A stretch of DNA of 45,126 nucleotides from Acidobacteriota bacterium (GTDB lineage Bacteria; Acidobacteriota; Vicinamibacteria; Vicinamibacterales; Fen-181), in contig JADGOB010000016.1 in assembly GCA_017883185.1 (NCBI GenBank), forward strand, positions 1-45,126, given 5' to 3'. Under the pieces are notes generated by a model. It did no database searches. It was not told the DNA's origin and saw only the letters and a program-made list of their open reading frames with translations. Below are positions 1 through 6,759 of the stretch, piece after piece. How positions within the stretch are numbered: position 1 is the stretch's first letter; each line of letters begins with the position of its first letter. Both the position numbers and the translations under genes were made by a program.

Positions 1-2
1 AC

Positions 3-380
3 ACGGCCGCGATGCTGCGGACGATCGAGCTGATCCTCGGCCTGCCCCCGATGAGCAACCTCGACGCGGGCGCGACGCCGATGTACGCCGCCTTCCAGCC
101 CACGCCGGTGCTGGCGCCGTTCAAGAACCGCCCCGCACGGATCGATCTCCAGGAGAAGAACGCTGTGAATGCGTGGGGCGCCGCGGCGTCGGCCGCGATG
201 TACCTCGCCGAGGCCGACCTCGCACCCGAGCAGGCCTTGAACGAGATCATCTGGAAGTCCGTCAAGGGCCCGAACAGCGCGATGCCGCCGCCCGTGCGCG
301 CCGCCTTCGTCAGGGCGCTCGCGGTGACGGCGGACCACGACGATGATGACGATGAGCCGCCTCCCGCACGGCGACGCTAG
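3..380 (+). CDS. C-terminal end of a phosphoesterase / YncE-like alkaline phosphatase-family protein (partial)
   Basis: The reading frame is open from the window edge (codons start at base 3), so the N-terminal part and true start lie outside. What remains is about 125 residues. The segment TIELILGLPPMSNLDAGATP followed by MYAAF is typical of the C-terminal end of bacterial phosphoesterase-family proteins, often fused to a YncE-like beta-propeller, where it closes the phosphatase fold. The last residues are a run of aspartates, then prolines and arginines (HDDDDDEPPPARRR), an unstructured acidic-to-basic tail. Family members are usually secreted. The catalytic metal-binding region is not in the window, so activity cannot be judged. 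The next gene is convergent, with a perfect palindrome between them. Confidence 0.6.
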   Translation, partial: TAAMLRTIELILGLPPMSNLDAGATPMYAAFQPTPVLAPFKNRPARIDLQEKNAVNAWGAAASAAMYLAEADLAPEQALNEIIWKSVKGPNSAMPPPVRAAFVRALAVTADHDDDDDEPPPARRR

Positions 381-397
381 GCGGAAGTCGACCTTTC

Positions 398-418
398 AAT
401 TGGGGCCTGGCCCCAATT
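398..418. repeat. REP-like palindrome between convergent genes (possible bidirectional terminator)
   Basis: Two 10-base arms (AATTGGGGCC and GGCCCCAATT) match perfectly around a single T. The element sits in the 39-base gap between two convergent genes. An A/T run flanks the GC core on both sides, so it could stop transcription in either direction. GGGGCC/GGCCCC palindromes with AATT ends resemble dispersed REP-like elements of Acidobacteria and related bacteria. Confidence 0.6.
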
Positions 419-419
419 C

Positions 420-1301
420 CTACTTCGCCGTGTAACCGGCCGGCACTTCGAACAGCGACTTCGGCTGCTCGCCCCGGGTGATGTTGGCCAGGCGGTAGGT
501 TGTCTCGCCGGTGCGGGGGTCGCTGTGCTTGGTCAGCACCAGCACCTGCAGATCGGACGAGAACCACTCTTCCGACACGATCTTGATCGGCTGCTCGTTG
601 CCAATGGCGCCGACCGGCATCAGCGTTGTCGTGCGCGTGCCGTTCGCCGTGACTCCTTCAAACGTCTGCTGTCCAAGGTCCTCCTTCGTTGTCTCGCCTT
701 TCGCGACGGCGGCGCCGCTGGTCACAAAGAACACCCCGCCACCCGCGCCGGCCGGCTCGGCAGCCTTGACCTTGATCTCAATTTCGGCGTGGGCCTTGTC
801 CTCCGAGGCGATGAACACCGCGGTGGAGCCGGCGCTCTGCACCGACGTCAATGTTCCCCCCTCGTGGGGAACGGTCGTGGAGTATTTCACGACGGACGAG
901 CGGCTGACCTTGTTGGTCCGCGGATCGACGACAAGGCTCACGCCGGTCGTGGGGTCGTTGATCGCGACCAGGACGACGTGGCCATCGGCATCCAGCGTCT
1001 CGCGGCGGGTGCGGCCGGTGTTGTCACGATACACGCGGGTCACCGTGCGATGAACGATGCGGTTACCGTCGGGCAGTACCTGGATCGACTCGTTCGTCGT
1101 CTCGCCGGCGTACGGCGCGTTCGGCGTCGTGCGAGACTCGATCGCCACCTGGCCCTCTTCGAGCCGAATCTTGTCGAGCAGTACCTGGGGCGCCTGATCG
1201 GCCGACACCTTCCGCTCGAACGTGTAGGTTGAAACCTGTTGTGCGTGAGCGCTCGCCGCGATCGCGGTGACGGCAAGCAGGGCGAAAATCATCCTCTTCA
1301 T
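420..1301 (-). CDS. Secreted protein of unknown function, third gene of the ECF sigma operon
   Basis: The protein has 293 residues and begins with a clear Sec signal peptide (MKRMIFALLAVTAIAASAHA, cleavage after AHA). The mature part is rich in beta-strand-like segments, has no cysteine pairs and no transmembrane helix, and ends in VPAGYTAK. I recognise no catalytic motif; proteins of this kind with a 'LFEVPAGY' ending are common in Acidobacteria and often sit behind sigma/anti-sigma pairs. The start codon overlaps the stop of the anti-sigma gene as ATGA, with AAGGAG just upstream, so translation is coupled. By position it may be an envelope-stress effector or sensor, but that is inference. 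Confidence 0.75.
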   Translation of the reverse strand: MKRMIFALLAVTAIAASAHAQQVSTYTFERKVSADQAPQVLLDKIRLEEGQVAIESRTTPNAPYAGETTNESIQVLPDGNRIVHRTVTRVYRDNTGRTRRETLDADGHVVLVAINDPTTGVSLVVDPRTNKVSRSSVVKYSTTVPHEGGTLTSVQSAGSTAVFIASEDKAHAEIEIKVKAAEPAGAGGGVFFVTSGAAVAKGETTKEDLGQQTFEGVTANGTRTTTLMPVGAIGNEQPIKIVSEEWFSSDLQVLVLTKHSDPRTGETTYRLANITRGEQPKSLFEVPAGYTAK

Positions 1302-2125
1302 CGGATTCTCCTTGGTCGTGTCTCCATGCTGACCAGCCTGATTGCCCGGGGCTGGCCGTCCTGGCCGACGAGCACGTCCGCCTTGACCGGCGTCCGCGCC
1401 ACGTCCGGCACGATCTCCAGCCCATAGGCCGGCAGGCTTGCCACCGGAAGCTCTACCCTGACAATCATCCCGCTCTCGAATTCCGGCAGGCGGTCGGCCG
1501 CCGGCAGCGCCATGAACCCATCGAATTCTTCGACAGCCGGCGAGCGGTTTCCGCGGGATGTCGTTCGCCGGGACGTCGTCCGCGACGTCAAAACACGGCC
1601 GGTTTCGGCTCGCGCCGTTGATGACAACGCCCGCACGCCTGCGTCCCCAGGCGGCGTGTCCACCCGTTGCGCCGCACTACCGGCCAGCCGCCGGCCGTCG
1701 GCTGGGGGCATCGCGCCGTGCACGCCGCCCGGGGACGCCTGGCTTCCAACGCTGCCGCTCGCGCGGTCCCAGCGCACGGCGCTCCAGGTTGCGCCGACGA
1801 ACAGCACCAGTCCGGCTGCGGCGGCAAGCGCCCACATCCAATTCGTGGGGCGAACCGACGAGAACACGCCCTGGCCGCCCTGGGCAGCGCGACGGGACTC
1901 GAACATCTCAATCAGGCGGCGCTCGGCGACCGGGTCGGCCTCGACGACCTCGACCTCACGTGCCAGCGCCCGAAGGGCGGCGCTCAGTTGGCGTTCCCGC
2001 TCGAACCTGGCCGCGCAGACCGCGCAAGTGTCCAGGTGCTTCCGGAGCTCAGACCCCTGCTGGCCGATTGTCGCGTCGATCCTTGCCAGATCGACGAGGT
2101 CCGCTTCGTACTCGTGACACTTCAT
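1298..2125 (-). CDS. Zinc-finger (zf-HC2) anti-sigma factor with one membrane segment
   Basis: The 275-residue protein opens with a ZAS/zf-HC2 zinc-binding module: Cys3, His30, Cys34 and Cys37 (HLDTCAVC), the usual H-x3-C-x2-C arrangement of anti-sigma factors that hold ECF sigma factors at the membrane. One hydrophobic helix follows at about residues 98-118, then a long, probably periplasmic, Arg/Ser-rich region with no recognisable domain. I use the ATG at 2125, not the one three codons upstream, because it overlaps the sigma gene stop (ATGA) and has GGAGG eight bases before it. It most likely binds the adjacent sigma factor and releases it on an envelope signal. Confidence 0.8.
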   Translation of the reverse strand: MKCHEYEADLVDLARIDATIGQQGSELRKHLDTCAVCAARFERERQLSAALRALAREVEVVEADPVAERRLIEMFESRRAAQGGQGVFSSVRPTNWMWALAAAAGLVLFVGATWSAVRWDRASGSVGSQASPGGVHGAMPPADGRRLAGSAAQRVDTPPGDAGVRALSSTARAETGRVLTSRTTSRRTTSRGNRSPAVEEFDGFMALPAADRLPEFESGMIVRVELPVASLPAYGLEIVPDVARTPVKADVLVGQDGQPRAIRLVSMETRPRRIR

Positions 2126-2808
2126 GACGCCCAACCTCCGGGTTCGAGAGCCGCGTTCCTGACTCTCCGTATCCCGGCCACCCGGGTCAGATCAGGTCCC
2201 GGCTCGTCAGTTCCCGACTCGACGGCCTTTGCGCGCGCCGCCGCGCTTGCTGCCATCTTCGCCGCCAGCAGGGCACGCCCGCGGTGAAGACGGGATCTGA
2301 CAGTGCCGACGGCGCACGACAACGCGGCCGCGGCATCCGAATATGACAACTCCTGGAGATCGCAGAAGACGACCGCCTCCCGGTAGCGGAGGGGCAGCGA
2401 GAGCACGGCTCGCCGCAAGGCCTCCACCCGTTCCACCCGGAGGAGATCCGCGAGCGCGTCGGGTTGGGCGACTGCCGATTCCGGCGGTTCCTCGTCGTGC
2501 GCCAGCGGCTCCAGCCGGCGGTCGCGCGCAAACCGCTGCCGCAGCAGATTCCTCGCGATCCCGCGGAGCCAGGCGGCGACGGTCGAGCGACCGGGCTCGA
2601 ACCGGCCGCCATCGTGCATGACCGCGACGAACACATCCTGCACGATATCCTCCGCCACGCTTGGGTCGGCCGTCATATGCAGCGTGAACCGGAACACATC
2701 CGGCCGCCGTCGTCGATACAGGGCGGCAAACGCCTCCCCGTCGCCAGCCACGGTGCGCCGCAGCAATTCGTCATCCGGGACCCGGTCGATCGTCAGGATT
2801 GCGCTCAC
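2122..2808 (-). CDS. ECF-family RNA polymerase sigma factor (sigma-70 family)
   Basis: The 228-residue protein has region 2 at about residues 22-90, including AEDIVQDVFVAV, and region 4 at about 130-190, with LPLRYREAVVF and the helix-turn-helix ending VGTVRSRLHRGRALL. There is no region 3, as expected for extracytoplasmic-function sigma factors. The start is GTG at 2808 with AGGAAG upstream. About 40 residues extend past region 4, longer than the minimum for the family. The overlap with the anti-sigma gene shows that the two are made together. A GGAACTTT box about 50 bases upstream suggests autoregulation. Confidence 0.9.
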   Translation of the reverse strand: MSAILTIDRVPDDELLRRTVAGDGEAFAALYRRRRPDVFRFTLHMTADPSVAEDIVQDVFVAVMHDGGRFEPGRSTVAAWLRGIARNLLRQRFARDRRLEPLAHDEEPPESAVAQPDALADLLRVERVEALRRAVLSLPLRYREAVVFCDLQELSYSDAAAALSCAVGTVRSRLHRGRALLAAKMAASAAARAKAVESGTDEPGPDLTRVAGIRRVRNAALEPGGWAS

Positions 2809-2837
2809 GTCTTCCTGGTTCGACGCACTCTGGTGGT

Positions 2838-2864
2838 ATTCAGTTTGGGAGGGGGGAAAGTTCC
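2838..2864 (-). promoter_or_regulatory. Candidate ECF-type promoter for the sigma / anti-sigma operon
   Basis: On the minus strand GGAACTTT (2864-2857) fits the GGAAC-type -35 box used by many ECF sigma factors. CTGAAT lies 16 bases further on, where the -10 box would be; this half is weak. It is the only such box upstream of the sigma gene and would give autoregulation. Confidence 0.35.
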
Positions 2865-2949
2865 ACTATGTCGCGGGCAGCGGCCGGGCGACCTGGCTCA
2901 GCATCAGAGATCTGCTACACTCCCCGCCGCACCGGGAGGACCACAACTC

Positions 2950-3096
2950 GTGCCCCAGGCTGTCATCGAAAACCCCATCCTGGTTCCCTACACGCTCAAC
3001 GGCGAGGAGCAGAACTGCTATCCGGACTTCCTCGCGCGGTTCCGGCGGCCCGACGGCTCGATCCTCAACCTGATCGTCGAGGTCACCGACCCGTGA
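2950..3096 (+). pseudogene. Collapsed remnant of a type III restriction endonuclease (N-terminus joined to C-terminus)
   Basis: The 48-residue open frame starts with GTG and reads VPQAVIENPIL, then VPYTLNGEEQNCYPDFLARF and LNLIVEVTDP. From memory of BPTD_3080-type type III restriction subunits, the first 11 residues match the extreme N-terminus (xxAVIENPILN), and the rest matches a segment near the C-terminus (PYTLDGEExNYxPDF ... LNLIxEV). The helicase and nuclease body of roughly 900 residues between them is gone. A clean in-frame internal deletion explains this best. A matching methyltransferase stub lies at 4327-4545. It is very unlikely to work as an enzyme. Confidence 0.6.
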
Positions 3097-3159
3097 GACG
3101 CGGAAGGGGTGATCCGGGCGGGATCGGCGGCGCTGGCATAAGGCTGACCACGTACGGGA

Positions 3160-3504
3160 TTACCGCGATGCCGACGACAGGGCCCGTTCGAGTTGCGCAG
3201 CGAGGGGTGGGAGATCGTCCGTCACCGTGCTCCAGACGATGTCGAGATCGATGTCGAAGTAGCCGTGAATGAGGCGGTGGCGCATTGCCACGATGTCCTG
3301 CCAGGGGATGTCGGCCCATTCCAGCCTGGTGCCCGCCGAGACGCGGCTGGCGGCCTCGCCGATGATCTCGACGTCCTTGACGAGCGCGAGCACCAGCAGC
3401 CTGTCGTGATCCAGGTCACACCGGGAACGCGACGCGGCGAATCCCTGCGCTTCGCGCACGGCATCCAGCATGTGGCGAAGCCTGATGGCGTCATCCTTGT
3501 GCAT
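3160..3504 (-). CDS. hepT: HepT-like toxin of an MntA-HepT toxin-antitoxin pair (DUF86)
   Basis: The 114-residue all-helical protein carries the HEPN-type motif R-x4-H-x-Y as Arg75, His80 and Tyr82 (RHRLIHGY), the catalytic signature of HepT ribonucleases. The segments VKDVEIIGEAASRV and WQDIVAMRH are typical of the DUF86 family, and the length is normal. Its start lies 14 bases inside the end of the nucleotidyltransferase gene, the usual order for MntA-HepT, where MntA adds AMP to the tyrosine near the active site and silences the toxin. All key residues are present, so the toxin looks intact. It stands between relics of a type III restriction-modification system, a common place for such pairs. 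Confidence 0.85.
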   Translation of the reverse strand: MHKDDAIRLRHMLDAVREAQGFAASRSRCDLDHDRLLVLALVKDVEIIGEAASRVSAGTRLEWADIPWQDIVAMRHRLIHGYFDIDLDIVWSTVTDDLPPLAAQLERALSSASR

Positions 3505-3799
3505 ACTGCACGACCGCGTGAGCGAGCACGTCGTCCCTGAAGTACCGGCTCAGGTCTCGCGGTGTGCGCATGTCGACGTGACGGCCACCGAGCATCGCCG
3601 ACAGTTCGCGTTCCATCGCGGCCAGCCGCAGCAGGCCGGGCACATGCTGGGCTTCGAACTCGACCAGGATGTCGACATCGCTCGTCGGACCGAAATCGTC
3701 GCGCAATATCGAGCCGAAGAACGCCAGGCTCCGGATGTGATGCTTCAGGCAGAAATCCCGAATCTGCGCGTCCGATACCGAGAGGCGACCAGCAAGCAT
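3491..3799 (-). CDS. mntA: MntA-like minimal nucleotidyltransferase antitoxin
   Basis: With the start at 3799 the protein has 102 residues. It shows the G-S-x10-D-x-D signature of minimal nucleotidyltransferases: Gly29-Ser30, then Asp41 and Asp43 (FFGSILRDDFGPTSDVDILV), with a probable third acidic residue at Asp76 (HVDM). Family members modify the HepT partner with AMP. An in-frame ATG 14 codons upstream would add a peptide with no family match. The ATG at 3799 is preferred because a TATAAT box stands just before it. All catalytic residues are present and the 3' end overlaps the hepT start. Confidence 0.85.
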   Translation of the reverse strand: MLAGRLSVSDAQIRDFCLKHHIRSLAFFGSILRDDFGPTSDVDILVEFEAQHVPGLLRLAAMERELSAMLGGRHVDMRTPRDLSRYFRDDVLAHAVVQYAQG

Positions 3800-3808
3800 G
3801 GCAGACCG

Positions 3809-3814
3809 ATTATA
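3809..3814 (-). promoter_or_regulatory. -10 box (TATAAT) directly before the mntA start
   Basis: A perfect TATAAT on the minus strand ends nine bases before the chosen mntA ATG. Transcription would begin within a few bases of the start codon, giving a nearly leaderless mRNA. No clear -35 box at 17 bases and no Shine-Dalgarno are visible. Confidence 0.5.
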
Positions 3815-3927
3815 GCCCGGCACTGGCAGCCCGTGGCGCAAGTCCAGCTACATTTGACGGGCGCGGACGAGTGTCTGCACGTAAGATTGTCCTGCACAGT
3901 AGTCCTGCAAGCCGGGGAACTGGAACT

Positions 3928-4161
3928 ATGACGGCCAACATCACCTTGAAGCTGGACGCCGACCTGATCCGCGAGCCCCGCGCGCACGCGGCTGCGGAGG
4001 GACGCTCAGTCAGCGCGCTCGTCGCCGACCGACTCGAATCGCTGGTTCGGGAGCGCAAGGGGTTCGCACGCGCCCAGCGACGGGCGCTCGCTCGCCTCGG
4101 TGACGGCGTCGACCTGCGCTGGAGGCCGCCCCAGTCGCGAAACGAACTGCATGAGCGTTGA
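3928..4161 (+). CDS. VapB-like ribbon-helix-helix antitoxin, orphaned
   Basis: The 77-residue protein begins MTANITLKLDADLI, a beta-strand then helix pattern typical of ribbon-helix-helix antitoxins of the CopG/VapB kind, and continues with AHAAAEGRSVSALVADRLESLV, a second family hallmark. The C-terminal part is basic and Arg-rich and would normally wrap the toxin. ATG at 3928 gives a family-like N-terminus. The frame is open further upstream but has no family match there. No complete toxin follows; only a VapC tail overlaps the end. The antitoxin therefore lacks its partner and may be kept as a regulator or as protection against related toxins, or may simply be decaying. Confidence 0.7.
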   Translation: MTANITLKLDADLIREPRAHAAAEGRSVSALVADRLESLVRERKGFARAQRRALARLGDGVDLRWRPPQSRNELHER

Positions 4162-4237
4162 AGACCTGTCGGACGGTCAGATCTACGGTTCCGTTCGCGT
4201 CGTCAACCTGTTGGCCATCCGGCCACCGTCGAGATGA
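4151..4237 (+). pseudogene. VapC (PIN-domain toxin) remnant, C-terminal tail only
   Basis: The 28-residue frame starts with ATG inside the end of the antitoxin gene, as a vapC gene would, and reads SVEDLSDGQIYGSVRVVNLL. That is the last strand of PIN-domain toxins (LSEDLQDGQxYGxVRVVNPF). The 100 or so residues holding the four acidic catalytic residues are missing, so an internal deletion has joined the start codon region to the tail. It cannot be an active ribonuclease. Confidence 0.55.
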
Positions 4238-4242
4238 TCGTG

Positions 4243-4325
4243 GAGCCCGAGCCGCGAGCCGCCGCAAGCCGTAAGTCGCAAGCCGCCCTTCGGCAGGCTC
4301 AGGGCAGGCAAGTCGCAAGCCGGAT
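4243..4325 (+). repeat. Low-complexity GCAAGCC/GTCGCAAGCC repeat with embedded TTCGGCAGGCTCAGGGCAGGC element
   Basis: The stretch is built of variants of CGCAAGCC and AAGTCGCAAGCC, interrupted at about 4290-4310 by CTTCGGCAGGCTCAGGGCAGG, a dispersed element seen in many environmental genomes. The last 15 bases before the T at 4325 (GTCGCAAGCCGGATT) recur exactly in the repeat before ruvA. It lies between the VapC remnant and the methyltransferase stub. Confidence 0.6.
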
Positions 4326-4326
4326 T

Positions 4327-4545
4327 ATGGCCAAGACACCACCCAAGCCGAAACCGCCCATCCCCGTCGAGTCGTTCAAGCACAAGGACGCGCGCGTCAA
4401 CATCCCCACCGAGGAGCTGCGCGACTTCGTCGCCGAGGCCGAGGCGCGGCCGGGCGCCGCGCTGTACCCGCGCGACCCGTCGCTCGACCCGCAACTGGTG
4501 TGGAAGGGCAAGGACCAGCAGGACCTGGAACGGAGGCCCGCGTAA
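4327..4545 (+). pseudogene. N-terminal stub of a type III DNA methyltransferase
   Basis: The 72-residue frame contains KHKDARVNIPTEELRDFV and YPRDPSLDPQLVWKGKDQQD. These match the conserved opening of the site-specific methyltransferases that pair with BPTD_3080-type restriction enzymes (NIPTEELRxFV ... LYPRDPSLDPQLVWxGKDEQD). It stops just where the IPIYIQEKI segment should follow, so the catalytic D/NPPY and AdoMet-binding parts are gone. Its stop codon overlaps the corA start (TAATG) and its last codons hold the corA ribosome-binding site. That may be why this piece survived. Confidence 0.6.
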
Positions 4546-5777
4546 TGACCATAGATCCCCAGCGACCCGAACACGCGGCAGGTCCGGCCGAGATGCCGTC
4601 GGCGGTCAGGACGCCGGAGGCCACCGGCGAACCGGCCGCCGGCACGCCGCGGCGCCACTCGAAGCGAAGCAGCCTGCGGCCGCGCTTCAGCATCCCGCGG
4701 CTGCGAAAGCGATCGAAGCCCGGCGCCGTGGCGGGCATCGAACTCTCCGACCTCGCGCGCATGCCGAGCGCCCAGGAACCGGCGACGATCACCTGCATCG
4801 ACTACGGACCCGAGCAGGCCCGCGTCGTGGAGGTGAAGGATGTTCCGACCTTCCTGGCCGCCCACCGGCCGGACTGGGCCACCGTGCGGTGGATCAACGT
4901 GGACGGACTCGGGGACATGCTGGCGGTCCGGGGACTGGCGGAGAAGTACCACCTGCACCCGCTGGCCGTCGAGGACGTGCTGCACGTCACACACCGGCCG
5001 AAGGTCGAGGCCTACGACGACGTCGGCGAAATCCAGGCGCGGCTGTTCATCATCGCGCGCATGCTGGAACTGAGCGAGGGCCACCTTCGCAGCGAGCAGA
5101 TCAGCATCTTCCTCGGCCACCACACCGTCCTGACGTTCCAGGAGAGCCGGGGCGACGTCTGGGACGGTATCCGGCAGCGGATTCAGACGGCCGGTTCCCG
5201 CCTGCGCCTCCACGACGCCAGCTTCCTGGTTCACTCGATGCTCGACGCGATCGTCGATCACTGCTTCCCGATCCTCGAGTTCTACGGCGATCGCCTCGAG
5301 GACGTGGAGGCCGAGGTGCTGCAGCGGCCGGCGCCGGCCGTCATCCAGGAAATCCACACGCTCAAGCGCGAGATGCTGCTGCTGCGGCGAGCGGTGTGGC
5401 CGATGCGCGAGGTGATCAGCGCGCTGCAGCGGGAGCAGCACGCCTGCATGAGCGAAGCGACGCGCACCTACATGCGCGATATCTACGACCACACGGTGCA
5501 GATCATCGACATCGTGGAGACGTACCGCGAGATCGCGACGGGGCTGACCGAAACCTACATGAGCGCGATGAGCCAGCGCCTCAACGAGGTGATGAAGGTG
5601 CTGACGATCATCGGCACGATCTTCATCCCGCTGACGTTCCTGGCGGGCGTCTACGGGATGAACTTCAAGCACTTCCCTGAACTTGAATCGGTGTGGGGCT
5701 ACCCGATCTTCTGGGCGATCTGCGTCGTCACGGCCGTGGCGATGCTCGCGTGGTTCCGTCGGCGACAGTGGCTGTAG
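4545..5777 (+). CDS. corA: CorA-family magnesium/cobalt transporter
   Basis: The protein has 410 residues. Two membrane helices lie at its end (about 350-370 and 384-403), with the family's Gly-Met-Asn pore signature at 371-373 in YGMNFKHFPE. The large N-terminal cytosolic part matches the CorA funnel: a beta/alpha sensor domain and a long stalk helix before the first membrane helix. The first 70 residues are proline- and arginine-rich and probably disordered, an extension beyond the usual family length. The start at 4545 follows CGGAGG by about ten bases; a start 15 codons further upstream would run through the methyltransferase stub. It should import Mg2+ as a pentamer. It appears to be a single gene. 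Confidence 0.92.
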   Translation: MTIDPQRPEHAAGPAEMPSAVRTPEATGEPAAGTPRRHSKRSSLRPRFSIPRLRKRSKPGAVAGIELSDLARMPSAQEPATITCIDYGPEQARVVEVKDVPTFLAAHRPDWATVRWINVDGLGDMLAVRGLAEKYHLHPLAVEDVLHVTHRPKVEAYDDVGEIQARLFIIARMLELSEGHLRSEQISIFLGHHTVLTFQESRGDVWDGIRQRIQTAGSRLRLHDASFLVHSMLDAIVDHCFPILEFYGDRLEDVEAEVLQRPAPAVIQEIHTLKREMLLLRRAVWPMREVISALQREQHACMSEATRTYMRDIYDHTVQIIDIVETYREIATGLTETYMSAMSQRLNEVMKVLTIIGTIFIPLTFLAGVYGMNFKHFPELESVWGYPIFWAICVVTAVAMLAWFRRRQWL

Positions 5778-5893
5778 GACGGGCTGAAGGCTCAGGGGTT
5801 CGAGGCATCGTCATCACCGGCCCCCCGAATCGCGTATCCTCTTCTGGACACCCGTCCTCGGCGTTACGAGGCGGAGCTTCGCTGGGAGGTTCC

Positions 5894-6661
5894 ATGACGC
5901 GCGCGAAACTCATGCTCACGCTGGCGGTCGCTATCGGTCTGGCGACGGCCCAGGGTGCCCGGTCAACGGCACCGGCCGCCTCGACCCCGTGGGAGCCGGT
6001 GGCCACCTTCTCGGTCCTTGGCTACGACCCCGACAGTCGGGAGGTCGGCGGCGCGGTCCAGTCCCGCGTCTTCTCGGTCGGCAACGGCGTGCTCTGGGGA
6101 GAAGCCGACGCCGGCATGGTGGCCACCCAGGCCATCGTCGACGTGAGCTACGGGCCGCAGGCGCTGGCCCTCCTGAGGAAAGGCCTGGCCCCGAAGGACA
6201 TCGTGAAGGAGGTCTGGGAGAAGGACCCCGACCCGCGGCCCCAGGACTGGAGCAAGCAGGGCCGACAGTTCGCGGTGATGAATGCCAGGGGCGAATACGC
6301 GGCCTTCACCGGGCCGAAGGCCTCGACCTGGGCGGGGCACAAGGGCGGCAAGTACTGCACTGCGCAGGGCAACATCCTCGCGGGAGAGGCGGTCGTCAAC
6401 GGGATGGTCGAGGCGTTCGAGAAGACCACCGGCCACCTGTCACTGCGCCTGCTAGCCGCGCTCGAAGCCGGGCAGGCGGCCGGTGGGGACACGCGCGGCA
6501 TGCAGTCGGCTGCGGTACTCATCGTCAAGAAGGACGGCGGTGTGTGGCTGCACAACGACGTGGTTCTGCGCCTGCAGGTCGACGACAATCCCGAACCCAT
6601 CAAGGAACTGCGCCGCCTGATCGAGATGGCCAACAGCCGCCGTCGCCCGGCGGCGAAGTAG
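5894..6661 (+). CDS. Secreted DUF1028 family protein (Ntn-hydrolase-like)
   Basis: The ATG at 5894, with GGGAGG seven bases upstream, gives 255 residues: a signal peptide (about 1-25, ending near AQGARST), then the DUF1028 domain. The family pattern is clear: ATFSVLGYDPDSREVGGAVQS near the N-terminus, WGEADAGMVATQAIVDVSYG, and QGNILAGEAVVNGM. These proteins have an Ntn-hydrolase fold related to glycosylasparaginase and proteasome subunits, but their substrate is unknown. The conserved DDNPEPIKELRRL tail is the usual C-terminus. It stands alone between corA and a decayed receptor gene on the other strand. Confidence 0.88.
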   Translation: MTRAKLMLTLAVAIGLATAQGARSTAPAASTPWEPVATFSVLGYDPDSREVGGAVQSRVFSVGNGVLWGEADAGMVATQAIVDVSYGPQALALLRKGLAPKDIVKEVWEKDPDPRPQDWSKQGRQFAVMNARGEYAAFTGPKASTWAGHKGGKYCTAQGNILAGEAVVNGMVEAFEKTTGHLSLRLLAALEAGQAAGGDTRGMQSAAVLIVKKDGGVWLHNDVVLRLQVDDNPEPIKELRRLIEMANSRRRPAAK

Positions 6662-6685
6662 ACCGGCGCCGCGTCGCTTAGACCC

Positions 6686-6739
6686 GGGGTCGGCAGGAAC
6701 GTCGGTTCCCCACGTCCGACAGACGTTGCTCCCGACCCC
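6686..6739. repeat. Long imperfect hairpin between convergent genes
   Basis: An outer 8-bp stem pairs GGGGTCGG (6686-6693) with CCGACCCC (6732-6739). Inside it AACGT pairs with ACGTT, and CGG with CCG. The element lies between the DUF1028 gene and the convergent receptor fragment. It may act as a two-way terminator or be a REP-like element; there is no T-run. Confidence 0.45.
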
Positions 6740-6759
6740 GCACTCTTCGCCTGCGCGCC

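Noticed and set aside
5868-5883. 16-mer GAGGCGGAGCTTCGCT, which recurs inverted at 21658-21673
   Set aside because: Two copies only, one near a ribosome-binding site and one overlapping a stop codon. It is probably a common GC-rich environmental repeat and no function can be argued.
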